Shown in pieces: positions 1 through 7,487 of a DNA stretch of 64,000 bases. Under the pieces are notes generated by a model. That model worked only from the letters and a program-made list of their open reading frames with translations. It was not told where the DNA came from and ran no database searches. Position numbers and translations under genes: made by a program. Source of the DNA: an uncultured Flavobacteriaceae bacterium (GTDB taxonomy: Bacteria > Bacteroidota > Bacteroidia > Flavobacteriales > Flavobacteriaceae); assembly GCA_947502635.1 (NCBI GenBank), contig CANNAN010000013.1, positions 1-64,000 on the forward strand, given 5' to 3'. The first letter of the stretch is position 1. Every line of letters begins with the position of its first letter.

Positions 1-373
1 ATGTTTCCATACTTATAAAACCGATGGTGTGAATTTGTGGTTTTCATACTATATTTCTTTCTAAGGGTAAGCATTTCACGTTCTCTAAGTACTTTAAACA
101 ATGTATCTCTACCAACTTTCACCTGTTGTTTTTTAAAGACATTATTTAAAGATTTCATTAGTTTCCGTACGCCTTCTCTAGGTAATGATTTGCGTCGTTT
201 CTTAATAATATGAACAATTTTTTGCTCTATTAAGATGCGATTATCAGCTCTGTTTTTGTATTTATAGTAAGCATCTCTTTTGAGCCCAAAACAAGCGCAT
301 ATACAAGAAAGTGAAGCAAATCCTTTTGTCCTTTTTTTTGCTATAATTAAGGCTTGGTATTTAGTTTTTTTTT
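1..373 (-). CDS. IS3-family transposase OrfB, N-terminal part
   Basis: The minus strand in the frame -1 to orfA encodes a stretch rich in Lys and Arg (…YQALIIAKKRTKGFASL…, then …SLPREGVRKLMKSL…), which resembles the HTH_21 region at the start of IS3 OrfB proteins. The rve/DDE catalytic domain would follow beyond position 1. No separate ATG is evident at the junction. The frame is entered from orfA at a run of nine A followed by C (minus strand, 364-373), a classic -1 slippery site, so the product is probably made as an OrfAB fusion. No stop codon interrupts the visible part, so the element may be intact. Confidence 0.75.
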
Positions 374-718
374 AAGTTCAAAAACACTTTTATAACCAAG
401 CTTTTGAGCAGCGACTTCTAGGTAAGAGTCATTTACTAATTCATCTAAGTCCTTTTTTACTACTAGTTTTTTAAGCTGTTCAATCTCTTTTTGAAGTGCT
501 TTAATGCGGGTTATTTCGTCTTTAGTTTCCACTTTAACTCTGGTGTTCATTAGATCTTTGCGATTGTATTTTTTAATCCATTCATTAACCGTTGTTGGTG
601 CAATGGAATAGAGTTTACAAAGTTCACTCTTAGTGTGTTTTCCAGTGCTAAGTTCGGCTAAAATTTTTAATTTGAAAGGTTCGCTGTAGCGTCTAATTAC
701 TTTGTCATTTTTGTACAT
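347..718 (-). CDS. IS3-family transposase OrfA (helix-turn-helix protein)
   Basis: A 123-aa basic protein. Residues 9-55 look like the IS3/IS911 OrfA helix-turn-helix (RYSEPFKLKILAELSTGKHT followed by LCKLYSIAPTTVNEWIKKY). Residues 60-90 form a heptad-like Leu/Ile/Lys stretch, as in the leucine zipper that OrfA uses to dimerise. The protein ends just after the A9C slippery run, where a fraction of ribosomes would shift into orfB. OrfA binds the terminal inverted repeats and helps assemble the transposition complex. The length matches the family. Confidence 0.85.
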   Translation of the reverse strand: MYKNDKVIRRYSEPFKLKILAELSTGKHTKSELCKLYSIAPTTVNEWIKKYNRKDLMNTRVKVETKDEITRIKALQKEIEQLKKLVVKKDLDELVNDSYLEVAAQKLGYKSVFELKKKLNTKP

Positions 719-801
719 AATTGTTTTGAATTATGTAGCCTTATTTCAGGACGGGTCATAGTTGTTGCCAACGTTTGATGTATGATTTGTTGCGTGAAAA
801 T

Positions 802-836
802 CCGCAAGGATTTTCCGATAGGAAAATCAGAAGCAA
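802..836. repeat. Hairpin-forming intergenic repeat, copy 1
   Basis: The stretch holds the inverted repeat GATTTTCC-gata-GGAAAATC followed by agaagcaa. A close relative lies at 63276-63310, next to the other transposase remnant. It sits between the IS3 end and the group II intron. The function is unknown; it resembles intergenic repeats that accompany mobile DNA in Bacteroidota. Confidence 0.5.
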
Positions 837-853
837 TGAATTATACATTTTGT

Positions 854-1462
854 GTGTGCCCAGCATGGGCATCTTTTAACTACCGAAAGGTAAATAATTA
901 ATCTATAGGGTGCAAGTCCCTTATGAGGAGGAGTAACGTCTTGAAGGATTAGTAAGTCGCAAGCTGGTTTTCCGTGAGGCATGCAGTGTAGGAAGCGAGA
1001 CTACAAAGCCCTTCGTCAAGCTCAGGACAGGCCAAGCAGAAATCGTATACAGAGGCATAATTACTTGGGTAAGCAAGCACATCATTGTAACGCCCAAAAT
1101 AATAAGAAAAGGGTATTTATGTAGATACGGCAGTGATTGAGTGAAAGAAGGTGCCATTACCTGTGGAGATCTCTACAACTACGAGCTGGTTAAGTAGAGA
1201 AGTCATAGTACTTACAGGAAACGAGTTGTGTAGCAGTAACACATAGGTCTCACGAGTAAGGAAGGACAGAACGTATTCCTTTTGGAAATTCGTATAGGAG
1301 CTTTAAAAAAAAAGTAGCCTATGCTTAAATTACAGAATAGTTGTAATTGGTGTAAAGAGCGATTACAAAGAAGGATTGTTAACCGCCGTATACGAGACCA
1401 GTACGTACGGTGGTGTGAGAGGCGCAGTGGCGACCGTTAGGTCGTCACCCGTCTACTCGATT
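854..1462 (+). ncRNA. ORF-less group II intron, about 0.6 kb
   Basis: The 5' end at 854 reads GTGTGCCC, which fits the group II consensus GUGYG. A typical domain I motif, GGGTGCAAGTCCC, lies at 908-920. Near the 3' end, 1382-1414 reads as domain V: a lower stem ACCGCCGTA pairs with TACGGTGGT and a two-nucleotide CG bulge sits on the 3' side. A domain VI hairpin follows (GTGGCGACC, loop GTTA, GGTCGTCAC), then CTACTCGATT, a common 3' terminus. Domain IV (about 1290-1375) is only tens of bases long and carries no reverse transcriptase, so mobility would need a maturase supplied in trans. The distal domain V hairpin looks shortened, so splicing competence is uncertain. Boundaries are inferred to within a few bases. 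Confidence 0.75.
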
Positions 1463-1499
1463 GTATGGCGTTTTTTTCTTAACGGTATTGTTCAAACAT

Positions 1500-2174
1500 T
1501 TAATTTGTTAGCAAATCTATCATTTTAAGCGCAACATTTGATGCGGATGCTGGGTTCTGTCCTGTTACTAAATTTCCATCATTTACAACATAAGATTTAA
1601 AAGGTTCGGTATGCGAAAATATTGCTCCTTGTTTTATTAATTCTTCATCAAGCATAAATGGAATTATGTCTCCAAGTGTGTGTTTATCTTCTTCTTCCTC
1701 TGCTTTTGTAAATGAGTTGATTTTCTTTCCTTTTAACAAGTTACTTCCATTGGTTAATTTAACATTAAGTAAGGCCGCAGGTCCATGACAAACAGCACCA
1801 ATGATTTTTCCGTTTTCGTATGTTTCTTTAATAATTTCTTTAACCAATGTACTGTCAACCATATCTGTCATTAATCCTAAACCTCCAGGGAAGAAAATAG
1901 CATCATATGCTGTTATATCTACATCACTTAACTTATGGCTAAAATTAAGTCTTTTGAAACCGTTACTTTCTATAAATTTTACACTAATCTTTTGTGAGGA
2001 ATCATAACCTACATAAGGTGGTTTACCTCCAAAAATACTTGCAAAGTCTACAAGGTGTCCTTTATTGATAAATTCGTAATATGGGTCAGCTATTTCTGAA
2101 AATTCGTAACCTGCTGCATGTTTCCCAGTACCTGTTTTATTAGTACTAGTAACAATAAATAGTATATGTTTCAT
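1500..2174 (-). CDS. DJ-1/PfpI-family protein (type 1 glutamine amidotransferase-like, Hsp31/glyoxalase III-like)
   Basis: A 224-aa cytoplasmic protein of the DJ-1/PfpI superfamily. The nucleophile elbow is visible as GAVCHGPAALL around residues 126-136, with the conserved Cys followed by His, and FFPGGLG near residue 95 provides the upstream loop. The length and the layout (large-insert N-terminus, YDAIFFPGG, GKIIGAVCHGP) fit Hsp31-like members, which act as glutathione-independent glyoxalases or protein deglycases. The sequence alone does not settle the substrate. It is the last gene of the 4200-1500 minus-strand run, but a terminator at 2194-2225 separates it from the tautomerase gene, so it may have its own promoter. 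Confidence 0.85.
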   Translation of the reverse strand: MKHILFIVTSTNKTGTGKHAAGYEFSEIADPYYEFINKGHLVDFASIFGGKPPYVGYDSSQKISVKFIESNGFKRLNFSHKLSDVDITAYDAIFFPGGLGLMTDMVDSTLVKEIIKETYENGKIIGAVCHGPAALLNVKLTNGSNLLKGKKINSFTKAEEEEDKHTLGDIIPFMLDEELIKQGAIFSHTEPFKSYVVNDGNLVTGQNPASASNVALKMIDLLTN

Positions 2175-2193
2175 TTTTTATTTGTTTAAGTTT

Positions 2194-2225
2194 AAAAAGA
2201 GGAAATAATTATATCTCCTCTTTTT
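2194..2225 (-). terminator. Rho-independent terminator after the tautomerase gene
   Basis: AAAAAGAGGA (2194-2203) pairs perfectly with TCCTCTTTTT (2216-2225). The A-rich left arm gives the U tract when read on the minus strand. It lies 10 bp downstream of the tautomerase stop and 19 bp upstream of the DJ-1/PfpI start codon. Confidence 0.7.
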
Positions 2226-2235
2226 TAGATGTCAA

Positions 2236-2652
2236 CTACCCTTTACTTATTGCATTCCCTAATTCTTCATTAGTCATTGCAATACCATCCAAATTCCAAG
2301 TTCCGTCTACTGTATGTAACGAGTTAGTCCAGATATGTTTTTTTGGTAATTTACCTCCTGAATGTTTGTGAATAATTTCAGTTACTTCTGCAAAGAAGTT
2401 TTTTTGTACATCTCTATCAGCCAATGCAAATGAAGGTGATTTTATTTCCACCCAAGCACCTTCTATTGGTTCTCCACCAGAAAAGGTCTCATTTTTAGGT
2501 AGCACGTGTAGTTGAGCTGTTACGTTTGGTGTCATTACGGTATTTCCTTTTAAACCGTGTTTTTCAAGAAAAGCGTCTGTAATTTCTTTTACTACTTTTC
2601 CGTGTTTTTCTGCGGGAATTACTCCTTCTGTAAATGCTATTGTTATTGGCAT
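2236..2652 (-). CDS. Tautomerase-superfamily protein (4-oxalocrotonate tautomerase/MIF-like)
   Basis: A 138-aa protein starting Met-Pro (MPITIAFTEGVIPAEKHGKV). In this superfamily the exposed N-terminal proline is the general base after Met removal. The length is about twice that of the 60-70-aa 4-oxalocrotonate tautomerases, so it should carry two beta-alpha-beta units in one chain; the second half begins near EGAWVEIKSPSFALADRDVQ, which echoes the first. The substrate is unknown. The gene lies about 80 bp downstream of the EamA exporter gene on the same strand and is followed by a terminator, so it is probably the last gene of the Crp/Fnr-EamA-tautomerase transcript. Confidence 0.8.
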   Translation of the reverse strand: MPITIAFTEGVIPAEKHGKVVKEITDAFLEKHGLKGNTVMTPNVTAQLHVLPKNETFSGGEPIEGAWVEIKSPSFALADRDVQKNFFAEVTEIIHKHSGGKLPKKHIWTNSLHTVDGTWNLDGIAMTNEELGNAISKG

Positions 2653-2732
2653 AATATATGTGTTTTAAATTGTGAACTTCATTGCTCAGCAACAGCACAA
2701 ATATCATATGATTAGAAGATTTAAAAGTTGTC

Positions 2733-3620
2733 TTATGACAATGCTTTTGAGAGTTTTGAAGTGCCACTTTTACTAATAAGTAAACCTATAACAACACATA
2801 AACCTCCAATAAGATGATAAGTGTATAAGTTTTCCTTGAAAAGGAAAGCAAATAGTGCTGTGGATAGTGGAACTGCATTCATATAAATTCCTGCTTTATC
2901 TGCACCTGTAGTTTGAACTCCTTTTTGCCATAAATAATAGGCTAATGTTGTACCTAAACAGCCTATACCAAATACTGCCATCCAAAATTTGGATGTGTGT
3001 GCTGTTACTACTTTCATACCATTGATTGGTAATAAAATGAAGAACCCAATTAAACAGCATAAACTTGTTAAAAGTGTAAAATTTAAACTTGAAATTGTCG
3101 TGGCATATTTTTTTACCCAAACGTGATGCAATGCAAAAAACACATTGGCTATCAATATGAGAATATCTCCATAATTAAAATGGATGTTACTTATGTTGGT
3201 AATATTTCCTTTTAAGATTAAAAAGGTTACTCCAAGGAAAGCAATAATAACTCCAGTGATTTGAATTTTATTGATGGATGTTTTTAATATTTTGTTTGAG
3301 AAAAGAATTGTTAATACGGGATTTAAACTGAGAATAAGTGCTGCATTTATTGCTGAAGTATTCAGTAACCCAAGAAAGAAAAATAAATTAAACCCGAAAA
3401 GACCAATAAATCCTGTCAGCGAAATACCTTTTAGATTTTTTTGAATTATTTTAAAAGAGAGAAAATTTTTAAGTCCTAAAACTGCGAATGTTACACTTCC
3501 AAATAGGAATCGCCAAAAACCTGCTTCAATAAAATTTACTTCTTCTAATATTACTTTGGCTAAATGGAAATTTAATCCTAAAAGAATAGAAGCAGTAATT
3601 AAATAGCATGTCGCTTTCAT
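2733..3620 (-). CDS. EamA/DMT-family transporter
   Basis: A 295-aa integral inner-membrane protein with about ten hydrophobic segments arranged as two repeats of five. The first repeat starts YLITASILLGLNFHLAKVIL, and the second starts NYGDILILIANVFFALHHVW. This is the duplicated EamA fold of the drug/metabolite transporter superfamily, whose members mostly export amino acids or small metabolites. The C-terminal tail (SKSGTSKLSKALS) is cytoplasmic and short. Only 10 bp separate it from the Crp/Fnr gene upstream, which suggests a regulator-exporter operon. The substrate cannot be read from the sequence. Confidence 0.85.
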   Translation of the reverse strand: MKATCYLITASILLGLNFHLAKVILEEVNFIEAGFWRFLFGSVTFAVLGLKNFLSFKIIQKNLKGISLTGFIGLFGFNLFFFLGLLNTSAINAALILSLNPVLTILFSNKILKTSINKIQITGVIIAFLGVTFLILKGNITNISNIHFNYGDILILIANVFFALHHVWVKKYATTISSLNFTLLTSLCCLIGFFILLPINGMKVVTAHTSKFWMAVFGIGCLGTTLAYYLWQKGVQTTGADKAGIYMNAVPLSTALFAFLFKENLYTYHLIGGLCVVIGLLISKSGTSKLSKALS

Positions 3621-3630
3621 AGATAATAAG

Positions 3631-4200
3631 CTACAATTTTGCTCGTAACTTACTCAAAGTAGAATTAGTCATTCCTAAATATGAAGCAACTGCTTTACTA
3701 GAAATCCGTGATAGTAATTTGGGTTCGTGTTCCATAACCCAACGCAGTTTGTCAATTCCTTCCATTCCTAAAAAACTATAAATTCGCATTTGTGAATGAA
3801 TAAAAGCAAATTCCATAAATTTGTGATACACATTAGCAAATTCTGGTACTGTGTCAACTAATTTGTAAAAATCATCTCGAAAAATGGTTAAGAGTTCTGA
3901 AGGCTCTAAAGAAACTAGACAATCTCTTGATGGTTTTTGAAGAATAAAGCTAGTGTTTGCAGATATGATAGCATCTTCTAAGGCAAAATATCCCGTAACT
4001 TCATTGCCTTTAGTATCAATTTCATAGAGCTTTAAACATCCTTTTTTAATAAAATAGAAATGTTTGCATACTTGACCAATGTTGCATAACATTTCATTTC
4101 GGGCTGTTTTCATAGGTTTGAAAGCTTTAATTATTTTCTGTAATTCTTTCTCTCCTATTTTTCCGTGATTTTTTATATATTGCTCTAATTCTTGATACAC
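3631..4200 (-). CDS. Crp/Fnr-family transcriptional regulator
   Basis: A 189-aa protein with an N-terminal cyclic-nucleotide-binding-like beta roll (residues about 20-115: ARNEMLCNIGQVCKHFYFIK, then GYFALEDAIISANTSFILQK) and a short C-terminal winged helix ending SKAVASYLGMTNSTLSKLRA. The phosphate-cassette arginine of true cAMP receptors is not obvious, as in most Bacteroidota members, so the ligand is unknown. It is transcribed 10 bp ahead of the EamA exporter gene and probably controls it. The 4201-4338 region upstream would carry its promoter, and the palindromic 50-bp repeat lies beyond that. Confidence 0.85.
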   Translation of the reverse strand: MYQELEQYIKNHGKIGEKELQKIIKAFKPMKTARNEMLCNIGQVCKHFYFIKKGCLKLYEIDTKGNEVTGYFALEDAIISANTSFILQKPSRDCLVSLEPSELLTIFRDDFYKLVDTVPEFANVYHKFMEFAFIHSQMRIYSFLGMEGIDKLRWVMEHEPKLLSRISSKAVASYLGMTNSTLSKLRAKL

Positions 4201-4338
4201 TTTGTGTTTTATATTTTCATTAATTCAAAGCACAAAGGTAAGGAGTGTTAATTGCGCAAATATTGTCTTATGACCATTTTTTTTAATTCCCAATTTTTTG
4301 AATTTAGATAGGTTCTTCTTAAATGACATATAACAAAG

Positions 4339-4388
4339 ATATAATAGCAATTGCTATTATATTCCATATATTTATTCCAAATCTAATT
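4339..4388. repeat. 50-bp direct repeat with a perfect 24-bp palindrome, copy 1
   Basis: Positions 4339-4362 are a perfect palindrome (ATATAATAGCAA followed by its complement TTGCTATTATAT), followed by ATTCCATATATTTATT and CAAATCTAATT. The same 50 bp occur at 9420-9469 in the same orientation with one difference. This copy lies between the 3' end of the FAD/oxoamine-synthase fusion gene and the promoter region of the Crp/Fnr gene. Confidence 0.85.
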
Positions 4389-4433
4389 ATTTTGTAGCTT
4401 TTTACTTCAAATTTTATAAATTATTTCTGTTAT

Positions 4434-7124
4434 TTAATTATAGTATAATTCTTTTTTATCGTTTTCTAGAGAAACCTTGTTCACGTTTTGTTCATATTTC
4501 TTAACATAATTTTTAGCTTCTTCAATTGCAGAAGCAATACTTTCTACTACAATTTTAGCTTGTTCTAAAGTGTGAGAAGCCATAACTTGTAATCTGAATC
4601 TGGCACTCCCAATAGGAACAACAGGATATTCTAAAATCATGGTTGCAATATTACGCTCTGTCATAATTTTATGAGCAATACGAGCTACTTTTTCGTCACC
4701 AATCATTACAGGTACGATGGCCGAGGGTGTACCAATACATGCTATTCCTTTTTTATTGAATTCGTTCCGAATATAGTTAACCACCGTTAAAAGTTTGGCT
4801 CTTAGTTCTGCACCTTCTTCGTTTCTCATAATTCTGGTGGCTTCTAAGGCTACTGCCGTTTGCATGGGGCAAATAGCATTAGAAAACATAAATGCACTAC
4901 TATACATTTTAGAATAATGTTTTACCGCAGCAGAGTTGGTTGCTAAAAAACCACCATTAGAAGCAAATGATTTTGAAAAGCTACCCATAACCAAATCCAC
5001 TTTTCCTTTCATACCTTGGTTGGCAATATGCCCTCCGCCGTTTTCTCCCAATGCACCAAAATCGTGGGCGACATCAAGCATCAAGGTGGCATCAAATTCA
5101 TGACAAACTGCTTGTAATGCCTTAATATTAGGCGTACTACTATCCATTGAAAATAATCCTTCAGATATTACGAAAATACCATTGCGTTTGTCTCTTTCTC
5201 TGATATTTTCTAATAAACCTCTTACAGCATCTACCGACATATTAGGATGCCTGTACACGTTTTTGGTCGCTGCATAAGCACCTTGATACAAGCAAGAGTG
5301 CGCCAAACGGTCCATAACGATATGGTCTTGCTGACGTACAAGTCCAGTGATCGTGCCAAAACCTGCAGCCCAACCCGTTGGAAAAATCATCACGTGTTTC
5401 ATACCTGTCATTTCAGCAATGGCTTCTTCTAATTCATGTACTAATTCTGTATTCCCGATAACCATAGGCGAGCCTGCACTATGGGGACCGTATTTTTCGA
5501 GGGCTTTTTGGGCAACTTTCATTACTTGCGGATGCCCACCTAAAGACAGATAATCTTGTGAAGCAAAATTAATTCCATTAATGTTTCTATTACTGGCATC
5601 AAACATGCTGACATCTGTGCCTGGAAACGATTTGAGAGTTCGTGCATATTGCCATGTATTACAATTGTTTCGTGCATTATACCATTCTAGATAGTCGTCA
5701 ACACGCTTTAAAATGTTGGGGCCAACGGGCACACCAAAATCTACACAAGTTCTATTGAGAGCAATATCTTCTTGTGAAATAATATTGTCTGTTTCGAAAA
5801 TGTTTTTGTAGTATTTGTAGATATCTTTCTTATACAATTCTAGGTCTTTGCTTTTCCCCAATATGGGTTTTAAGACATCTTTCATGTTTTTTTCTGTAAA
5901 GAAATCCTGGACAGGAAAAGTATCTCCGTACATGGCAATAAATTGATTGGCTTGTTTTTGGTTTTTGGCCAATGCTTCAAACATTTGTACTTCGCTAGCA
6001 GAAGCGGGATTCATCTCGGCTGTTTTTGATACAAATTCTTGGTACCGCCAAGTATCTAAATGCCTTTTTCTGGCATAGCTCTTTAGCGATTCATCCATAT
6101 TTTTGTTAGCAATACCTTCTTCAATATGGCTGGCTAGTAGTTCGGCATCCCGAAAAGCGTGAGTCATTCCGCTAGCTGTACATTGGTCTTTAAAACTTGC
6201 AGCATCTCCTACTAATGCGTAGCCTTTACCAGATGCATTTCTGATAAAAGATTCCATTTTATTGGTGCTTACAATTGCTTTTTCTTTTATAGCTTTTTCT
6301 ACAATTTCACCAAATTCAGGATTAACATACTTAATTGCTTTTAAGAAATTTTCGTTTTTATCTCCTTTTCTAAAGCCCTTCTCCCATTTTTTTGGGCCAT
6401 AAATCATTGTCATGTTATGTCCGTTGTTTGTGGGAACTATACCAATAGACATCCTTCCTCTTTTTTGAATAATAGGCTTTTTTAAGTTAAAACCTGAAAA
6501 ATAAGTATAAGCAGCAAAGGTGCAATTCTCTCTGGTTTCTTCTTTTTTTGTGTTTGTTAATTTTGCAACGATAGAGTTTACGCCATCTGCTCCAATGACT
6601 AATTTGGCTTTGGCAGCTATTATTTCTCCAGCTTTATTTTTTCCTTTTATTCCGCAAACTCTATTTTCTTTTTCATCGAAAATAAGTTCATTAACTGAAA
6701 AACCTTCTATGAGTTCTGCACCTTGTTCTACTGCATAATCAATCAATATTTTGTCAAGTACATATCTTTTTGCAGAGAAAGAAGTTTGAACAATGTTATC
6801 CGCATTTTTATGTAATTTTATAAATCGTTCTTCTAATATTTCTAAGGGAACTTCCCCTTTAACCGTGATATCTTCTACAGTTATTTCAATCGCCTTACTT
6901 GATGGTGTTTCTTCTAAAATGTTATCAAGTATGCCTAATCTATTAAGATAAGAAGCTCCTCTGGGCCAGACAAAATGTGTTGATAGGGTGTCTTGCGGAA
7001 AAGTAGTCTTATCTACGACCAGAACTTTAAGTCCTAATTTAGCTAAGTGAGCTGCTGTTGTTGCACCAGCACATCTAGCACCTACGATAATTATATCGTG
7101 ATTTTTCATGGTAAATAGTTTCAT
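4434..7124 (-). CDS. FAD-dependent oxidoreductase fused to a PLP-dependent alpha-oxoamine synthase
   Basis: An 896-aa two-domain protein. Residues 6-~430 form a flavoprotein of the geranylgeranyl-reductase/halogenase/monooxygenase type: the Rossmann motif is IIIVGARCAGATTA (11-24), and ALVGDAAS (303-310) is the second FAD motif with Asp307. Residues ~460-885 form a fold-type I PLP enzyme like serine palmitoyltransferase, AONS and KBL: FPTGWAAGFG (581-590), DVAHDFG (684-690) with Asp684 and His687 for the cofactor ring, and GSFSKSF with Lys718 as the Schiff-base lysine. Alpha-oxoamine synthases condense an amino acid with an acyl-CoA or acyl-ACP; the flavin domain could oxidise or reduce the product. 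No acyl carrier protein or ketosynthase gene is nearby. The start may be Met1 or Met6, the latter fitting the flavoprotein start better. I know of no characterised protein with this architecture. Confidence 0.85.
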   Translation of the reverse strand: MKLFTMKNHDIIIVGARCAGATTAAHLAKLGLKVLVVDKTTFPQDTLSTHFVWPRGASYLNRLGILDNILEETPSSKAIEITVEDITVKGEVPLEILEERFIKLHKNADNIVQTSFSAKRYVLDKILIDYAVEQGAELIEGFSVNELIFDEKENRVCGIKGKNKAGEIIAAKAKLVIGADGVNSIVAKLTNTKKEETRENCTFAAYTYFSGFNLKKPIIQKRGRMSIGIVPTNNGHNMTMIYGPKKWEKGFRKGDKNENFLKAIKYVNPEFGEIVEKAIKEKAIVSTNKMESFIRNASGKGYALVGDAASFKDQCTASGMTHAFRDAELLASHIEEGIANKNMDESLKSYARKRHLDTWRYQEFVSKTAEMNPASASEVQMFEALAKNQKQANQFIAMYGDTFPVQDFFTEKNMKDVLKPILGKSKDLELYKKDIYKYYKNIFETDNIISQEDIALNRTCVDFGVPVGPNILKRVDDYLEWYNARNNCNTWQYARTLKSFPGTDVSMFDASNRNINGINFASQDYLSLGGHPQVMKVAQKALEKYGPHSAGSPMVIGNTELVHELEEAIAEMTGMKHVMIFPTGWAAGFGTITGLVRQQDHIVMDRLAHSCLYQGAYAATKNVYRHPNMSVDAVRGLLENIRERDKRNGIFVISEGLFSMDSSTPNIKALQAVCHEFDATLMLDVAHDFGALGENGGGHIANQGMKGKVDLVMGSFSKSFASNGGFLATNSAAVKHYSKMYSSAFMFSNAICPMQTAVALEATRIMRNEEGAELRAKLLTVVNYIRNEFNKKGIACIGTPSAIVPVMIGDEKVARIAHKIMTERNIATMILEYPVVPIGSARFRLQVMASHTLEQAKIVVESIASAIEEAKNYVKKYEQNVNKVSLENDKKELYYN

Positions 7125-7487
7125 GGATTTGTGAAATTTGGGGAGATTTAATTGACAGGAATTGGATATTCATTGAAAAACATTAAATTTTTGTTAGATT
7201 AATTGTATGTTTTTGAATGTAAGTATGCTGTAATATAATACTTAAAAGGGTTTGGCTTTTTGTCAAGTTAAGCATTGTGTTTAGTCCTTGTTGCATTCAT
7301 TTTAAAAGCAAAAAAATAATTTACAAATGTAAGTAAATAATACAGATTTATTTAAATTGCTAAACGTCCTATTAGCTATATATATTGTACTTATTGTATA
7401 AATATTGATTAAAGATTTATGAATCAGTAAGTTGAATATTTATACTGTCTTTTGAGTGAAGACTACAGCTAGATTCAGTTTTATTAT
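7125..7487. other. Intergenic region, no gene seen
   Basis: This is an A+T-rich region of 363 bp between the fusion gene and the metallo-hydrolase gene, both on the minus strand. No reading frame of note, hairpin terminator or repeat was recognised. It presumably carries the promoter of the fusion gene. Confidence 0.6.

Larger units (their letters stand above)
1..758 (-). mobile_element. IS3-family insertion sequence, partial (runs off the left window edge)
   Basis: The element holds an orfA with a helix-turn-helix and an overlapping orfB in the -1 frame, the organisation typical of the IS3 family. Its upstream end is placed at 758, where the element-strand sequence begins TGACCCGTCCTGAAATAAGG; IS3 elements usually begin with TGA. 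The other terminus and the catalytic DDE part of orfB lie outside the window, so the inverted repeat cannot be checked and the exact boundary is inferred. Confidence 0.8.

Noticed and set aside
921-1157. 78-aa minus-strand reading frame
   Set aside because: It lies wholly inside the group II intron domain I; the protein has no family resemblance and the base pattern is explained by the RNA structure.
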